A stretch of DNA of 64,000 nt, from NCBI GenBank assembly GCA_947496235.1, contig CANMCE010000012.1:1-64000 (forward strand). Reading direction: 5' to 3'. This stretch comes from an uncultured Glaciecola sp. (lineage in GTDB: Bacteria > Pseudomonadota > Gammaproteobacteria > Enterobacterales > Alteromonadaceae). This document shows positions 15,157 to 24,286 of this stretch, piece after piece. Position 1 is the stretch's first letter. Every line of letters starts with the position of its first letter. Below the pieces are notes generated by a model. It searched no databases, was not told the DNA's origin, and saw only the letters and a program-made list of their open reading frames with translations. The position numbers and the translations under genes were made by a program.

Positions 15157-18100
15157 TTATTTTGCCTCAATAGGCGATGGGGTAGTTGGCTTTCTGCCAA
15201 ACACTCGCATTATTCCGCGTGTAACCGCTTTAAACGGGCGTCCTAAATCTAATAAAATCAGATATAAACAAGGTACCAAAATCAGTGTTACAAAGGTCGC
15301 GTAAAGTACAGCAAACCCAAGTGCTACCGCCATTGGAACCACAAAGGCCGCTTGCAGACTGGTTTCAAACATAATAGGTAATACACCAGCAAAGGTCGTG
15401 ATTGATGTTAGTGTTATGGCTCTAAAGCGAGCACAGCCAGCATCAATAACAGCATCTTTTAAGCTGTAACCTTGCTTTCTACGTTGGTTGACAAAATCTG
15501 TCATTACCAAGCTGTCATTTACTACAACACCGAAAGCAGCAATCAATCCAAAGTTAGAAAAGTCACTTAAATCTAATCCTAAGATAAAGTGGCCAAACAC
15601 TGCACCAGTAAAGCTAAAGGGGATTACTGACATAATAATGATTGGTTGTGCATAACTCTTTAACGGTATTGCCAATAACACATATATTGATAACAAACCA
15701 ATTACTAGGAATTTAAGTTGTTCTAGTTGTTGAGTTTGCTGCTCTTCAATTTTACCACCCAATTCAGTTTTAACCGTTGGAAAGTTAGCCTTCATATCAG
15801 GTAAAATTTCATCTTTTATTTTGTTCACAACTTCAAAGGGTTCTACTACTTCTTCATCAATTGAGCCCCAAATATAAACACTTCTAAATCCACCTTCTCG
15901 ACGAATGTAGCTGATACCAGGTGCTTCTTTTAGCTCTGCAACATCACCTAACATCACTTCATCACCGGTAGGGGTGCGAATCACAGTGTATTTGAGGTCA
16001 GCGAAACGTTCACGCGTTAATTGTGGATATCGCACCATGACGCGAACCTCTTCACCGTTACGCAATACACGCTGTGCTTCGCCACCGTAGAAGCTGGCAC
16101 CTACTTGAGAAGCGATAGTATTTAGGTCTAAACCGAGATCATAAGCCACAGGCTTAAGCACCATTTGTACTTCTTTACTTGCTGGATCTATGGTTGAACT
16201 AATGTCATACAGACCATTTTCACCTTGCAATTGTTCTATTAAGTAACGTCCAGCTTGGTTCAGGGTTTCGATGTCAGGACCAAAGATCAAGTAGCCAAAC
16301 TCACCATCGCCGTCACCGTTACCATTGACACTATCTTGTACATTAAGTGATTTAACACCTGGAATTTCAGGTAAGGCTTCTCGCCATCTTCTGGCTAATT
16401 CAAAGGTATCAAAAGGTCTTAACTCATCATCTACGAGCGGCGCCATTACTCGGCCTTGAGTACGGTTGTTATTCCAAACCATAAGGTCGCGAATCATGCC
16501 AGTGCCATATTCATCAATGATTTTTTGTTCTTCTGCCAAAACCACTTGCTCAATAGTTTTTAAGGCTTCTATCGTGGTTTGATCAGAAACTGTCTCGCTC
16601 ATTTCAATTGAAATACGAGGGAAGTCATGAGGTACTCTTGGTTCATTAACTTGGCGAACAAAGTTACTGGTAATTAGTGTGATACTAATAACTAATAAAC
16701 CGATAAATACAGAAAGCACTGCCCAGCGCCACTCGACGCATCGCTCAATGAAACGCTTGTATGGACCATAAACAAAACCAAAGAATCCTTTGTTAAAACG
16801 ATTGCGCCAGCTCTTTTCTGGTAAAGGCTTGAAAGTACTGTGTGCGATGTGAGCAGGTAGAATCCACTTTGATTCTATTAATGAAAATACCAAACAAAAG
16901 ATAACAACGCCGGCAATATTGATAAAGAAATCACCGGATGGACCGCTAGCAAAGCCGAAAGGTGCAAAGGCAGCAATTGTGGTGAGAACACCAAAAGTTG
17001 CAGGTGTCGCGACTTTTTTAGCGCCAATGACAACGTTTTTCATTGATGGACCTTTGGATTCAATTTCCGTGTAGGCGCTTTCTCCTATGACAATGGCGTC
17101 ATCCACCACTATCCCCAAGACCATGATAAAGGCGAATAGGGAGATAATATTGATAGAAATATCGAACAACGGCATCATAGCAATGGCACCTAAGAAACAA
17201 ATTGGCAGACCGACCATGACCCAGAAAGCTAATTTGAATCTTAGGAATAAGGCAAGCATCAAAAATACTAAAACAGCACCTTGTACCAAGTTTTTCAACA
17301 TCATGTCTAAACGACCATTTAAGTAATAGGTCATATCAACCATGATATTTAACGAAATACCAGCAGGTAAGTTTTCATTTTTTTGCTTTACATAAGCTTT
17401 GACTGAATCAGCAACAGGTATAACGTTCTGGCTTTTTGTTGCAGATACATTCATGTAAATGGCGTTATCGCCATTGTACTTAAAATAACGTTCACCTTCG
17501 GTAAAACCATCTTTAATCATGGCGACGTCTTGTAACACTACTTGGCCACCATTTTGACCTAATTTAACTGGAATATTTCGAAACTCTTCCCCAGAGTAGT
17601 ATTGATTTTCAACACGAACAGAAATTGTCCCTGTTTCAGTTCTGATTTGTCCGGCTGAATAGTTTGCAGAATAGCGACGAACGGCATTGGAAATGTCATT
17701 GATAGAGATATCATATTTTTTTAGCATCTCTGGCATAACTTCAATGGCAATTTCATCGTTTGGGGCATCTAGTTGAACAAGTTGAACGTTACTTAGTTGT
17801 AATAACTCTTCTTCAATTTGTTTTGCGACGGGTTTAAGTTCAGTTAGGGGCAAATCACCGGTTAGGGTTAACTCAACAACCTGCTGTTGCCATTCCTGTT
17901 GGGAAACCGTTATTGGCTCCATAGACGCAGGAAAGGTCGCTATGCTATCAATTCTAGCTTTAATCTTATCAAGCACATCGGGTAAATGCGCATCGGTGTC
18001 GATTTCCATCGTAACTCGACCGCCACCACGCCATGAACGACCAATGCTTTTTTCAATTTCTGTGATGTCTTTAAGAGACTCTTCTATTTTCTCGACGATG

Positions 18101-18315
18101 TTTTCTTCAATTTCTTTTGGCGCAGCACCAGGATATGAAACATAAGCATTAATGTAGTTTCGCTCTATATTGGGAAACATCTGCTTTTGAATCGTTAAGT
18201 AGCTCATTACCCCAGCAATTATGATGAAAATCATCAATAGGTTCGCAGCTACCGGGTTTTGGGTAAACCAGGATATTACGCCACTGGGCATTTCATTTTT
18301 GTTTCCAGCTTCCAT
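15157..18315 (-). CDS. RND efflux pump, inner-membrane permease (second system)
   Basis: 1052 residues of the AcrB/HAE1-like family. The first helix (about 22-42) is followed by porter domain, helices about 335-475, a second periplasmic loop and helices about 865-1030. The proton-relay pair is intact: G-I-V-V-D-D-A-I-V-I-G-E-S in helix 4. The cytoplasmic C-terminus is short, basic and proline-rich. It is 11 bases downstream of its fusion protein. The sequence differs strongly from the pump at 9450-12539, so they are not recent duplicates. Substrates unknown; no TolC gene is adjacent. Confidence 0.93.
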   Translation of the reverse strand: MEAGNKNEMPSGVISWFTQNPVAANLLMIFIIIAGVMSYLTIQKQMFPNIERNYINAYVSYPGAAPKEIEENIVEKIEESLKDITEIEKSIGRSWRGGGRVTMEIDTDAHLPDVLDKIKARIDSIATFPASMEPITVSQQEWQQQVVELTLTGDLPLTELKPVAKQIEEELLQLSNVQLVQLDAPNDEIAIEVMPEMLKKYDISINDISNAVRRYSANYSAGQIRTETGTISVRVENQYYSGEEFRNIPVKLGQNGGQVVLQDVAMIKDGFTEGERYFKYNGDNAIYMNVSATKSQNVIPVADSVKAYVKQKNENLPAGISLNIMVDMTYYLNGRLDMMLKNLVQGAVLVFLMLALFLRFKLAFWVMVGLPICFLGAIAMMPLFDISINIISLFAFIMVLGIVVDDAIVIGESAYTEIESKGPSMKNVVIGAKKVATPATFGVLTTIAAFAPFGFASGPSGDFFINIAGVVIFCLVFSLIESKWILPAHIAHSTFKPLPEKSWRNRFNKGFFGFVYGPYKRFIERCVEWRWAVLSVFIGLLVISITLITSNFVRQVNEPRVPHDFPRISIEMSETVSDQTTIEALKTIEQVVLAEEQKIIDEYGTGMIRDLMVWNNNRTQGRVMAPLVDDELRPFDTFELARRWREALPEIPGVKSLNVQDSVNGNGDGDGEFGYLIFGPDIETLNQAGRYLIEQLQGENGLYDISSTIDPASKEVQMVLKPVAYDLGLDLNTIASQVGASFYGGEAQRVLRNGEEVRVMVRYPQLTRERFADLKYTVIRTPTGDEVMLGDVAELKEAPGISYIRREGGFRSVYIWGSIDEEVVEPFEVVNKIKDEILPDMKANFPTVKTELGGKIEEQQTQQLEQLKFLVIGLLSIYVLLAIPLKSYAQPIIIMSVIPFSFTGAVFGHFILGLDLSDFSNFGLIAAFGVVVNDSLVMTDFVNQRRKQGYSLKDAVIDAGCARFRAITLTSITTFAGVLPIMFETSLQAAFVVPMAVALGFAVLYATFVTLILVPCLYLILLDLGRPFKAVTRGIMRVFGRKPTTPSPIEAK

Positions 18316-18326
18316 ATCAATGCCTC

Positions 18327-19493
18327 CTATTGACGGTTAAAAGTTAATAAGTCTTGCTCTTTTTCTTGGGTTTTAATGCGAACATCCATACCGTTTTGTG
18401 GGTATTCTGGTAGGTTTTGCGCTAAACGAGCATTCTGCGTAAAGTCACCGGTGACGAAAAAGAATGTTCCTTCTTCACGAATAATTTTAACTTTGTGTGA
18501 CTGTAATTTGTTTTCGCTATCGACTAACCAAAGTTTGTTGGCATGAACTAATGATTGAGGTACTTGATATACATTTTCTATGGTTTTACCCGCGAAGGAG
18601 ACTTCTACATATGAACCAAACTTCAACGCCTCTTGATTATTCTGTAAACCGTAAGGGTCGTTGATCTGCACGACTAAATGCATCATTCTTGTGTTTTGGT
18701 CTAAAACACCTAAATCTCTGTCAACAAAACCAGTGCGGTACGAAGCTTCTAAATTGCCCTGTGCTTTCGCTAACGCGGTAACACCCGTCATGTCATCCTT
18801 TAAAAATGGACGGTCAAACCCTGGTACAGGCACTATGATTTCAGCAGTTTCGATATTATTTAATTCGGCTACTCGAAGACCAGCACTAACATATTGACCA
18901 GCACCAACTTCACGAGAAATTACCAAAGCATCATAAGGGGCTACAACCTTGGTTTTGTTTAAGTTACGTTTTGCAATGCGAAGTGCTGCTTGTGCAGACT
19001 TAAGTTGCGCTTGTGCAGACAACACTTGAGGTTTACGTAAATATAGGTCACTGACTTGAGAACGAGCAAGATGTTTTGCTTCTTGTTCAGCTACTTTTTG
19101 ACGCGCTAGTTCTTCAGTTAATGTTGCTTCTGCAAGGCTCACTTGCGCTTCTGCTTGCAGCACATCAGCTTCATATTTGTCAGGTTCAATGGTAAATAAC
19201 ACTTCGCCGCGTTTAACTATGCCGCCAGCAACAAAGTTTGGATTCCAATTTAGGATCTCACCACTGACTTGTGCAGATAAAATCGTTTTTTCCAGCGGGG
19301 TCACTTCTCCGTGTGCCGACAGCTTAACACTATAGTCAGTGGTTTCTAATGGCACTGTACTGATTAACGGACGTGTATCAACGGGAGGTTTTTCTTTTGC
19401 TTCATCTGCAGCGGCACTTATGCCTGATGCAATGCCAACAAAAGCGCCTATTATTACAAAAAAGCTTACAGTTTTTACAATAGTTGAGTTCAT
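18327..19493 (-). CDS. RND efflux membrane-fusion protein (second system)
   Basis: 388 residues. The N-terminus is a hydrophobic anchor or signal segment (about 9-27) without a lipobox Cys. Lipoyl-like halves lie around 65-105 and 185-220 (V-V-A-P-Y-D-A-L-V). The hairpin between them is Ala/Gln/Glu-rich (about 110-180), followed by beta-barrel domains. It would link the pump at 15157-18315 to an outer-membrane channel across the periplasm. It is the first gene of a two-gene operon; the promoter should lie in 19494-19610. Confidence 0.92.
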   Translation of the reverse strand: MNSTIVKTVSFFVIIGAFVGIASGISAAADEAKEKPPVDTRPLISTVPLETTDYSVKLSAHGEVTPLEKTILSAQVSGEILNWNPNFVAGGIVKRGEVLFTIEPDKYEADVLQAEAQVSLAEATLTEELARQKVAEQEAKHLARSQVSDLYLRKPQVLSAQAQLKSAQAALRIAKRNLNKTKVVAPYDALVISREVGAGQYVSAGLRVAELNNIETAEIIVPVPGFDRPFLKDDMTGVTALAKAQGNLEASYRTGFVDRDLGVLDQNTRMMHLVVQINDPYGLQNNQEALKFGSYVEVSFAGKTIENVYQVPQSLVHANKLWLVDSENKLQSHKVKIIREEGTFFFVTGDFTQNARLAQNLPEYPQNGMDVRIKTQEKEQDLLTFNRQ

Positions 19494-19600
19494 AGTTACT
19501 TAGCCCTATCCAATTTATGCTGATAGTCTAGCAACCAGTTGTGAATCAAGTATGTGCCAAATGTAACAATATGTATTGGACTGCTACATTTTGTTTCAGA

Positions 19601-19626
19601 TTAAAAAAAAAGCGCCCGTAGGCGCT
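19601..19626 (-). terminator. asnS: Terminator of asnS
   Basis: Stem AGCGCC (19611-19616) and GGCGCT (19621-19626) with loop CGTA. On the minus strand it begins within a few bases of the asnS stop codon and is followed by a run of eight T. A classic intrinsic terminator. Confidence 0.88.
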
Positions 19627-19630
19627 GTTT

Positions 19631-21028
19631 CTAATAGTTTGCATTTCCTGGCGTGCGGGGGAAGGGAATAACGTCTCTCACGTTTGCTACACCAGTAACA
19701 TAAGCTACTAAACGCTCAAAGCCCAAACCAAATCCTGCATGAGGTACAGTGCCATAGCGACGTAGATCTCTGTACCAAGCGTAATCCTCCGCATCTAGTC
19801 CCATTTCGGCTAAACGGCTGTCAAACACATCAAGTCTTTCTTCGCGCTGTGAACCGCCAATGATTTCACCAATGCCAGGAGCAAGCACATCCATAGCCGC
19901 AACGGTTTTACCGTCATCGTTGATGCGCATATAAAATGCTTTTATGTCTTTAGGGTAATTTTGCATTATCACAGGAGCACCCACATATTCTTCTGCAATA
20001 TATCTTTCGTGCTCGGATGATAAGTCAACACCCCATTCAACAGGGAATTCAAAGTCTTTCCCGCTTTTCAGCAAGATTTCAATAGCGTCGGTGTAATCCA
20101 TGCGTACGAATTTAGTGTCTATTACAGAGCGCATACGAGTAATAACATCTTTATTAACGCGCTGCTCAAAAAACGCCATATCATCAGCACGTTCTGTTAA
20201 CACGGCTTCAAATACATACTTCAACATATCTTCAGCAAGTTGTGCTACCGTTGATAAGTCAGCAAAAGCAACCTCTGGTTCCACCATCCAAAATTCAGCT
20301 AGATGGCGTGATGTATTTGAGTTTTCAGCTCTAAATGTGGGCCCAAAGGTGTACACTTTTGACATAGCTGCACAATATGTTTCCACGTTTAACTGGCCTG
20401 AAACGGTTAAATAAGTTTCTTTCCCAAAAAAGTCTTGAGAATAATCAACTTTACCATCATCAGTTTTAGGTACGTTCATCATGTCTAAGGTAGATACTCT
20501 GAACATTTCACCTGCGCCTTCAGTATCTGAAGCGGTAAGAATAGGCGTGCTTATCCACATATAGCCGCGTTCATGGAAGAAACGGTGGATTGCATGAGAT
20601 AAACAGTTTCGTACGCGAGTCACTGCCCCTATGATATTTGTGCGGGCACGCAAATGCGCATGTTCTCTAAGATATTCAATGCTATGACGTTTGGCTGCCA
20701 TTGGATAACTGTCTGGATTTTCTACCCAGCCAACTATGTTAACTTCATTTGCTTCAATTTCTAGCGCTTGCCCTTTTCCTTCGGATTGCTTAATCGTACC
20801 TGTGGCAGTAAGTGAGCAGCCTGTGGTTAATCGGGTAATGTCAGCGTAATTATTCAAATTATTTAATGCGACTACTTGAATAGGATCAAAGCAGCTCCCA
20901 TCGTGCAACGCGATAAAGGACAAACCAGCTTTGCTGTCTCGCTTTGTACGCACCCAACCTTGAACAGTTATCTGCTCTCCTTCAGAAAATTTGCCCGCCA
21001 AAACATCGGCGACTGAGGCAATCGTCAT
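19631..21028 (-). CDS. asnS: Asparagine-tRNA ligase
   Basis: 465 residues, the usual bacterial AsnRS length. The N-terminal OB-fold anticodon-binding domain (about 15-115: [12 protein letters not shown]) is followed by a class II catalytic core. Motif 2 is F-R-A-E-N-S-N-T[13 protein letters not shown] and motif 3 is [10 protein letters not shown]. It charges tRNA-Asn with asparagine using ATP in the cytoplasm. It ends in R-T-P-G-N-A-N-Y as typical for the family. It is a single gene with its own terminator. Confidence 0.97.
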   Translation of the reverse strand: MTIASVADVLAGKFSEGEQITVQGWVRTKRDSKAGLSFIALHDGSCFDPIQVVALNNLNNYADITRLTTGCSLTATGTIKQSEGKGQALEIEANEVNIVGWVENPDSYPMAAKRHSIEYLREHAHLRARTNIIGAVTRVRNCLSHAIHRFFHERGYMWISTPILTASDTEGAGEMFRVSTLDMMNVPKTDDGKVDYSQDFFGKETYLTVSGQLNVETYCAAMSKVYTFGPTFRAENSNTSRHLAEFWMVEPEVAFADLSTVAQLAEDMLKYVFEAVLTERADDMAFFEQRVNKDVITRMRSVIDTKFVRMDYTDAIEILLKSGKDFEFPVEWGVDLSSEHERYIAEEYVGAPVIMQNYPKDIKAFYMRINDDGKTVAAMDVLAPGIGEIIGGSQREERLDVFDSRLAEMGLDAEDYAWYRDLRRYGTVPHAGFGLGFERLVAYVTGVANVRDVIPFPRTPGNANY

Positions 21029-21170
21029 AAATATCTCCGTAAATGTCTTTCAAGACTTCGGCAAATTTGCCGAATTTATTATAATTAGATAAACACACAC
21101 TAGTGTAAATCGAGTTTATCTGGTAAGTATACTTGAGACGAAAGATTATGACACTATCGAATTAACATAT

Positions 21171-21581
21171 ATGAACAACAAAGATAGCGCGAACCAATCA
21201 ATGGATCTTGAAATCCCACAAAATAATTCTGAACGTCGAAAAATTCATCGAAGCCAGGATACTTTTTATCGCCTAGTCGTCTTATTAAATATCACGGCTT
21301 GGGCTTGCCTAGTCGCGGCGCTTTTAGTATTACATTACGCTCGCCCAGATTTTATTACCGGTGTACAAAATTATTGGGGAATTGAAGGGCGTGACTTCTG
21401 GTCTAGAGAACATCTGGATGATTTATTAACCTTATTACAAATTTGTTTGGTAATTACTCTTGTCGCTTTTACCATGCATACGCGACGGAATCGCCGAAAA
21501 AGCGATAGTTTCGGCTACAATCTAATCATACTTCTCGTCATTTCAGTGCTTAGCTTAGCTACGATTTACAGCACTGTTTAG
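21171..21581 (+). CDS. Conserved hypothetical three-helix membrane protein
   Basis: 136 residues. A polar, charged N-terminus (about 1-32) precedes three hydrophobic segments (about 35-57, 83-100 and 114-133), with a basic R-R-N-R-R-K-S stretch between the last two that should face the cytoplasm. I recognise no named domain. It starts 142 bases upstream of and divergent from asnS. Function unknown. Confidence 0.65.
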   Translation: MNNKDSANQSMDLEIPQNNSERRKIHRSQDTFYRLVVLLNITAWACLVAALLVLHYARPDFITGVQNYWGIEGRDFWSREHLDDLLTLLQICLVITLVAFTMHTRRNRRKSDSFGYNLIILLVISVLSLATIYSTV

Positions 21582-21899
21582 TCATGTTTCTATTTGGCAA
21601 CAAAATCTAAATGTTTGAAAATTATAGGAAATTCAAACAGGTCGTGCAGTTAATGAGCAGATAAATATTTCGGTGTCGCCATCTGGCAACACTTGTTCTG
21701 TTTAAATTATCTGCAATCAAACCTAAGTATATGAATTATATAAGAATTATGGTTTTGGCACAAAGCTTGTTAAGCGTGTAAGTAGCAGTATGTGTCGATA
21801 GGAATATATTTGACAAACATATAAACGAAAAAGTTTTTATATAGGTGATAGACGTTTTATTCCGATTAAAGAACCATTCACTCGCGATAGGAGACAGTT
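21582..21899 (+). promoter_or_regulatory. Regulatory spacer: sigma-54-like promoter and GlrR-type upstream site
   Basis: This gap before the EF-hand gene holds no recognised gene. TGGCAC (21756-21761), five bases, then TTGT (21767-21770) fits the sigma-54 -24/-12 layout except that the -12 GC is GT. About 65 bases upstream lies TGTC-N10-AACA (21674-21691), one base from the GlrR consensus TGTC-N10-GACA, inside the palindrome GTGTCGCCA...TGGCAACAC. GlrR itself is encoded 2.4 kb downstream. Regulation is inferred. Confidence 0.55.
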
Positions 21900-22157
21900 A
21901 TGTCCAATTTCAAGAAGGTGATTATTTTCGGTATTGTCGCTGCGATAGTTCAAGCGTTAATGGGTCTAGCCTATGCCAAAGATCTAGAACACAACTTTGC
22001 AACTCTAGATAAGGATAAAGACGGATTAATTTCGTTAAGAGAATCAACGGCAAATATAGAGTTACTTAAAAACTTTAATAAAGTTGATTTAAACGGCGAT
22101 GGTTTCATCAGCCAAAAAGAGTTTTCGATTAGTGCATCGATAAACCAAGAATTTTAA
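21900..22157 (+). CDS. Small exported EF-hand protein
   Basis: 85 residues: a signal peptide (about 1-26, ending near A-Y-A) and two EF-hand loops, D-K-D-K-D-G-L-I-S-L-R-E and D-L-N-G-D-G-F-I-S-Q-K-E, each with Asp at positions 1, 3 and 5 and Glu at 12. It should bind calcium in the periplasm. A GGAG ribosome-binding site fixes the ATG. It sits directly upstream of glrK, where E. coli carries the small RNA gene glmY, and has a sigma-54-like promoter. That makes it a candidate target of GlrR. No partner protein is known. Confidence 0.8.
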   Translation: MSNFKKVIIFGIVAAIVQALMGLAYAKDLEHNFATLDKDKDGLISLRESTANIELLKNFNKVDLNGDGFISQKEFSISASINQEF

Positions 22158-22161
22158 GTTT

Positions 22162-22200
22162 CCGGGGTGCCTTGCTTTGCGAGTGGCGGGTGCCCTTTTT
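22162..22200 (+). terminator. Probable terminator after the EF-hand gene
   Basis: A GC-rich, bulged hairpin (outer GGG/CCC, inner CTTGC/GCGAG) followed by a run of six T. The stem is imperfect, but its position just after the stop codon supports it. It would isolate the EF-hand transcript from glrK. Confidence 0.5.
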
Positions 22201-22251
22201 TATTCTATTTAAAATAAACAGTTTATGTTGAAGCAAACTTGATGCTATGCA

Positions 22252-23688
22252 ATGCTAGTCAGAGGAAGAAAATCATTGGTGACATCATTGCAATTACGCT
22301 CCATACGCCAACTCGTATTTATCAGTTTTTTTATTTCGTTAGTTCCCCTTATTACTTTGCTTCTTCAAAGCCAACGCGACTTTTCAAAAGTAAGTCAAAT
22401 CACAGAACAAAACACATTATTCTTTGTCGGAATTGCTTCTGATTTACAGGGCTTATTGAATTCAGGATTAGATTTACAACGTTTGATAAAACAGTATCAG
22501 GTATTAAAGGAACCCCAATTAAAAGCAATCACAGAGTCACTTATTCTGAGTTTTTCTAAAAAGCTAGACTCTCTTTGTATAAATGTAGACGAAGTAGGGG
22601 AGTGCAGTTCCTTGCGTGCAGCTGTAACAACCTTAAACGAGTTCCATTCATTTAATGATTCACTAGTGGTTGACGCTTATCTTGCTCGATTTGATCAATC
22701 TCTTGAAAATTTGCAACTCGATATTGGTAATTTCGTTGATAAAAAGGTGATTGAACAACAGGCGTTTCTAGCTGATATGCAAAAACGACAAACCTGGTCA
22801 ACGGGAGGGCTCGTTGTTCTTTCCTTATCATTTATACTATTTTCAGCTCAATTAATTGCTAAACCCGTAAGAAAACTGCAAACAGTAATTCGTGCTATTG
22901 CTTCATCGAGCAGTTCTTTACCGCCAAAATCTGTTTCTGGACCTGAAGAATTGATGGCAGTTGAAAGAGATCTATTCTGGTTGAATGATCGTTTGAATCA
23001 ACTAGAAAAAGTGCGGGTAGCTTTACTTCGCCATGCTTCCCATGAATTAAAAACGCCTTTGGCTAGCATAAAAGAAGGTTGCGCAATTTTATCGGAAAAC
23101 TTAGTCGGCAATCTCAATGAGGCTCAAATTGAGGTGTTAAGTTTGCTTGATAGTTCGGCAGAGCGATTAAATTTACTAATTGAGCGTCTATTAGATTACA
23201 ATGCTTTGTTGCAGCAAGCAGAACCAGAATTGGACAATTTGTTAATTAAACCTATTTTGGACGATTGTGCTAAACACCATCGGCTTATATTGCAGCAGAA
23301 TAATCAGAAATTGCAGATCAGTGCTAAATCCTCGCTTACTGTATTATCGGACGCAGACCTCTTAAGGCGCATTGTTGATAATTTAGTGTCCAATGCCATT
23401 GCTTACGGAGAACAAAATTCGACAATACGAATAGATGCAAAGTCCCATGGCGATGACATTTGGTTAACGGTAAAAAACCAGGGAAAACCTATAGCCCTAG
23501 CATTACGTGGAGAAATTTTTGAACCTTTCAAACGTGGAGGAGATAAACGTAATGATAAAGTTATGGGAGCTGGTTTAGGTTTGTCTATAGTGGCTGATTG
23601 TGCTCGATTAGTGGGTGGAACGATAAATATTGAAGATGTTAAAGATGCAGATGTCTGCTTTAAAGTTGTGTTACCTAGAGGGAAATAA
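22252..23688 (+). CDS. glrK: Sensor histidine kinase GlrK (QseE-type)
   Basis: 478 residues. A first membrane helix (about 22-40), a helical periplasmic sensor region (about 41-182) and a second helix (about 183-205) are followed by a HAMP-like linker and the kinase core. The phospho-acceptor His is in R-H-A-S-H-E-L-K-T-P. N box: D-N-L-V-S-N-A-I. G box: G-A-G-L-G-L-S-I-V. It should phosphorylate GlrR, encoded two genes downstream. In enterobacteria this system responds to envelope stress. The exact start is uncertain; a GTG nine codons in is an alternative. One base separates it from the lipoprotein gene. Confidence 0.9.
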   Translation: MLVRGRKSLVTSLQLRSIRQLVFISFFISLVPLITLLLQSQRDFSKVSQITEQNTLFFVGIASDLQGLLNSGLDLQRLIKQYQVLKEPQLKAITESLILSFSKKLDSLCINVDEVGECSSLRAAVTTLNEFHSFNDSLVVDAYLARFDQSLENLQLDIGNFVDKKVIEQQAFLADMQKRQTWSTGGLVVLSLSFILFSAQLIAKPVRKLQTVIRAIASSSSSLPPKSVSGPEELMAVERDLFWLNDRLNQLEKVRVALLRHASHELKTPLASIKEGCAILSENLVGNLNEAQIEVLSLLDSSAERLNLLIERLLDYNALLQQAEPELDNLLIKPILDDCAKHHRLILQQNNQKLQISAKSSLTVLSDADLLRRIVDNLVSNAIAYGEQNSTIRIDAKSHGDDIWLTVKNQGKPIALALRGEIFEPFKRGGDKRNDKVMGAGLGLSIVADCARLVGGTINIEDVKDADVCFKVVLPRGK

Positions 23689-24273
23689 ATGAAAAAGCTA
23701 TTCGCCATATTTCTGTGTGTTGGCTTGTTAAGTGGTTGTGAATTGACTCAGCAACCAGCTCAAATTACAACAACTGAAGAAGTACCCGCGCCATGGTTAT
23801 GTCAAAGTGAGAGTGCTCAAGGATTAATGCAGGAATTTTGTCATATGGAATCTTGGGCTAAATTTTATGTGGCAAGTGAAGAGATCGAATGGCCAAGGCG
23901 TAAAGAGCAAATTGAAACTTTATCCGACGAACCTTACGACCTCATGCGAAAGATATTATTAAGTCAGGGCACTGACACTCCTTATCGATATAGGTTACGT
24001 GCTCAAGGCATGATCACTGTGTTACAAGAAGTAGTCGAAGATAATTTTGACGATGCGTTAGAGACCATAATTTACAAACCTTCTCAGCAAATGTTAGAAA
24101 TGGAATCTGCTATCACCATACTTTCAAAAGTAAATGCGCGACAAGAAAAAGAACTTGACTCTCTCAATTCCACCCTTGAAAAACGTAAAGTGGAGTTAGA
24201 AAAACAGCGCGAACAAGTTGAACAATTACTCAAGATTGAAGCCAACATGGTTGATCAAAATAGCGAGCAATAA
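23689..24273 (+). CDS. qseG: QseG-like outer-membrane lipoprotein
   Basis: 194 residues. The signal peptide ends in lipobox L-S-G-C with Cys17. The N-terminal half is compact with W-L-C and F-C-H Cys residues that could form a disulphide. The C-terminal part (about 135-190) is a heptad-like coiled coil of Glu, Lys, Leu and Gln. Its place between glrK and glrR matches YfhG/QseG in E. coli, a lipoprotein that interacts with the sensor kinase and is needed for its activity. The gene starts immediately after glrK, so all three are one operon. Confidence 0.85.
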   Translation: MKKLFAIFLCVGLLSGCELTQQPAQITTTEEVPAPWLCQSESAQGLMQEFCHMESWAKFYVASEEIEWPRRKEQIETLSDEPYDLMRKILLSQGTDTPYRYRLRAQGMITVLQEVVEDNFDDALETIIYKPSQQMLEMESAITILSKVNARQEKELDSLNSTLEKRKVELEKQREQVEQLLKIEANMVDQNSEQ

Positions 24274-24286
24274 TAGAGAACGATTT

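Noticed and set aside
21771-21899. A glmY-like small RNA upstream of glrK
   Set aside because: The place fits, but I see no GlmY-like hairpins or terminator before the EF-hand start codon; the protein gene with its ribosome-binding site explains the region better.
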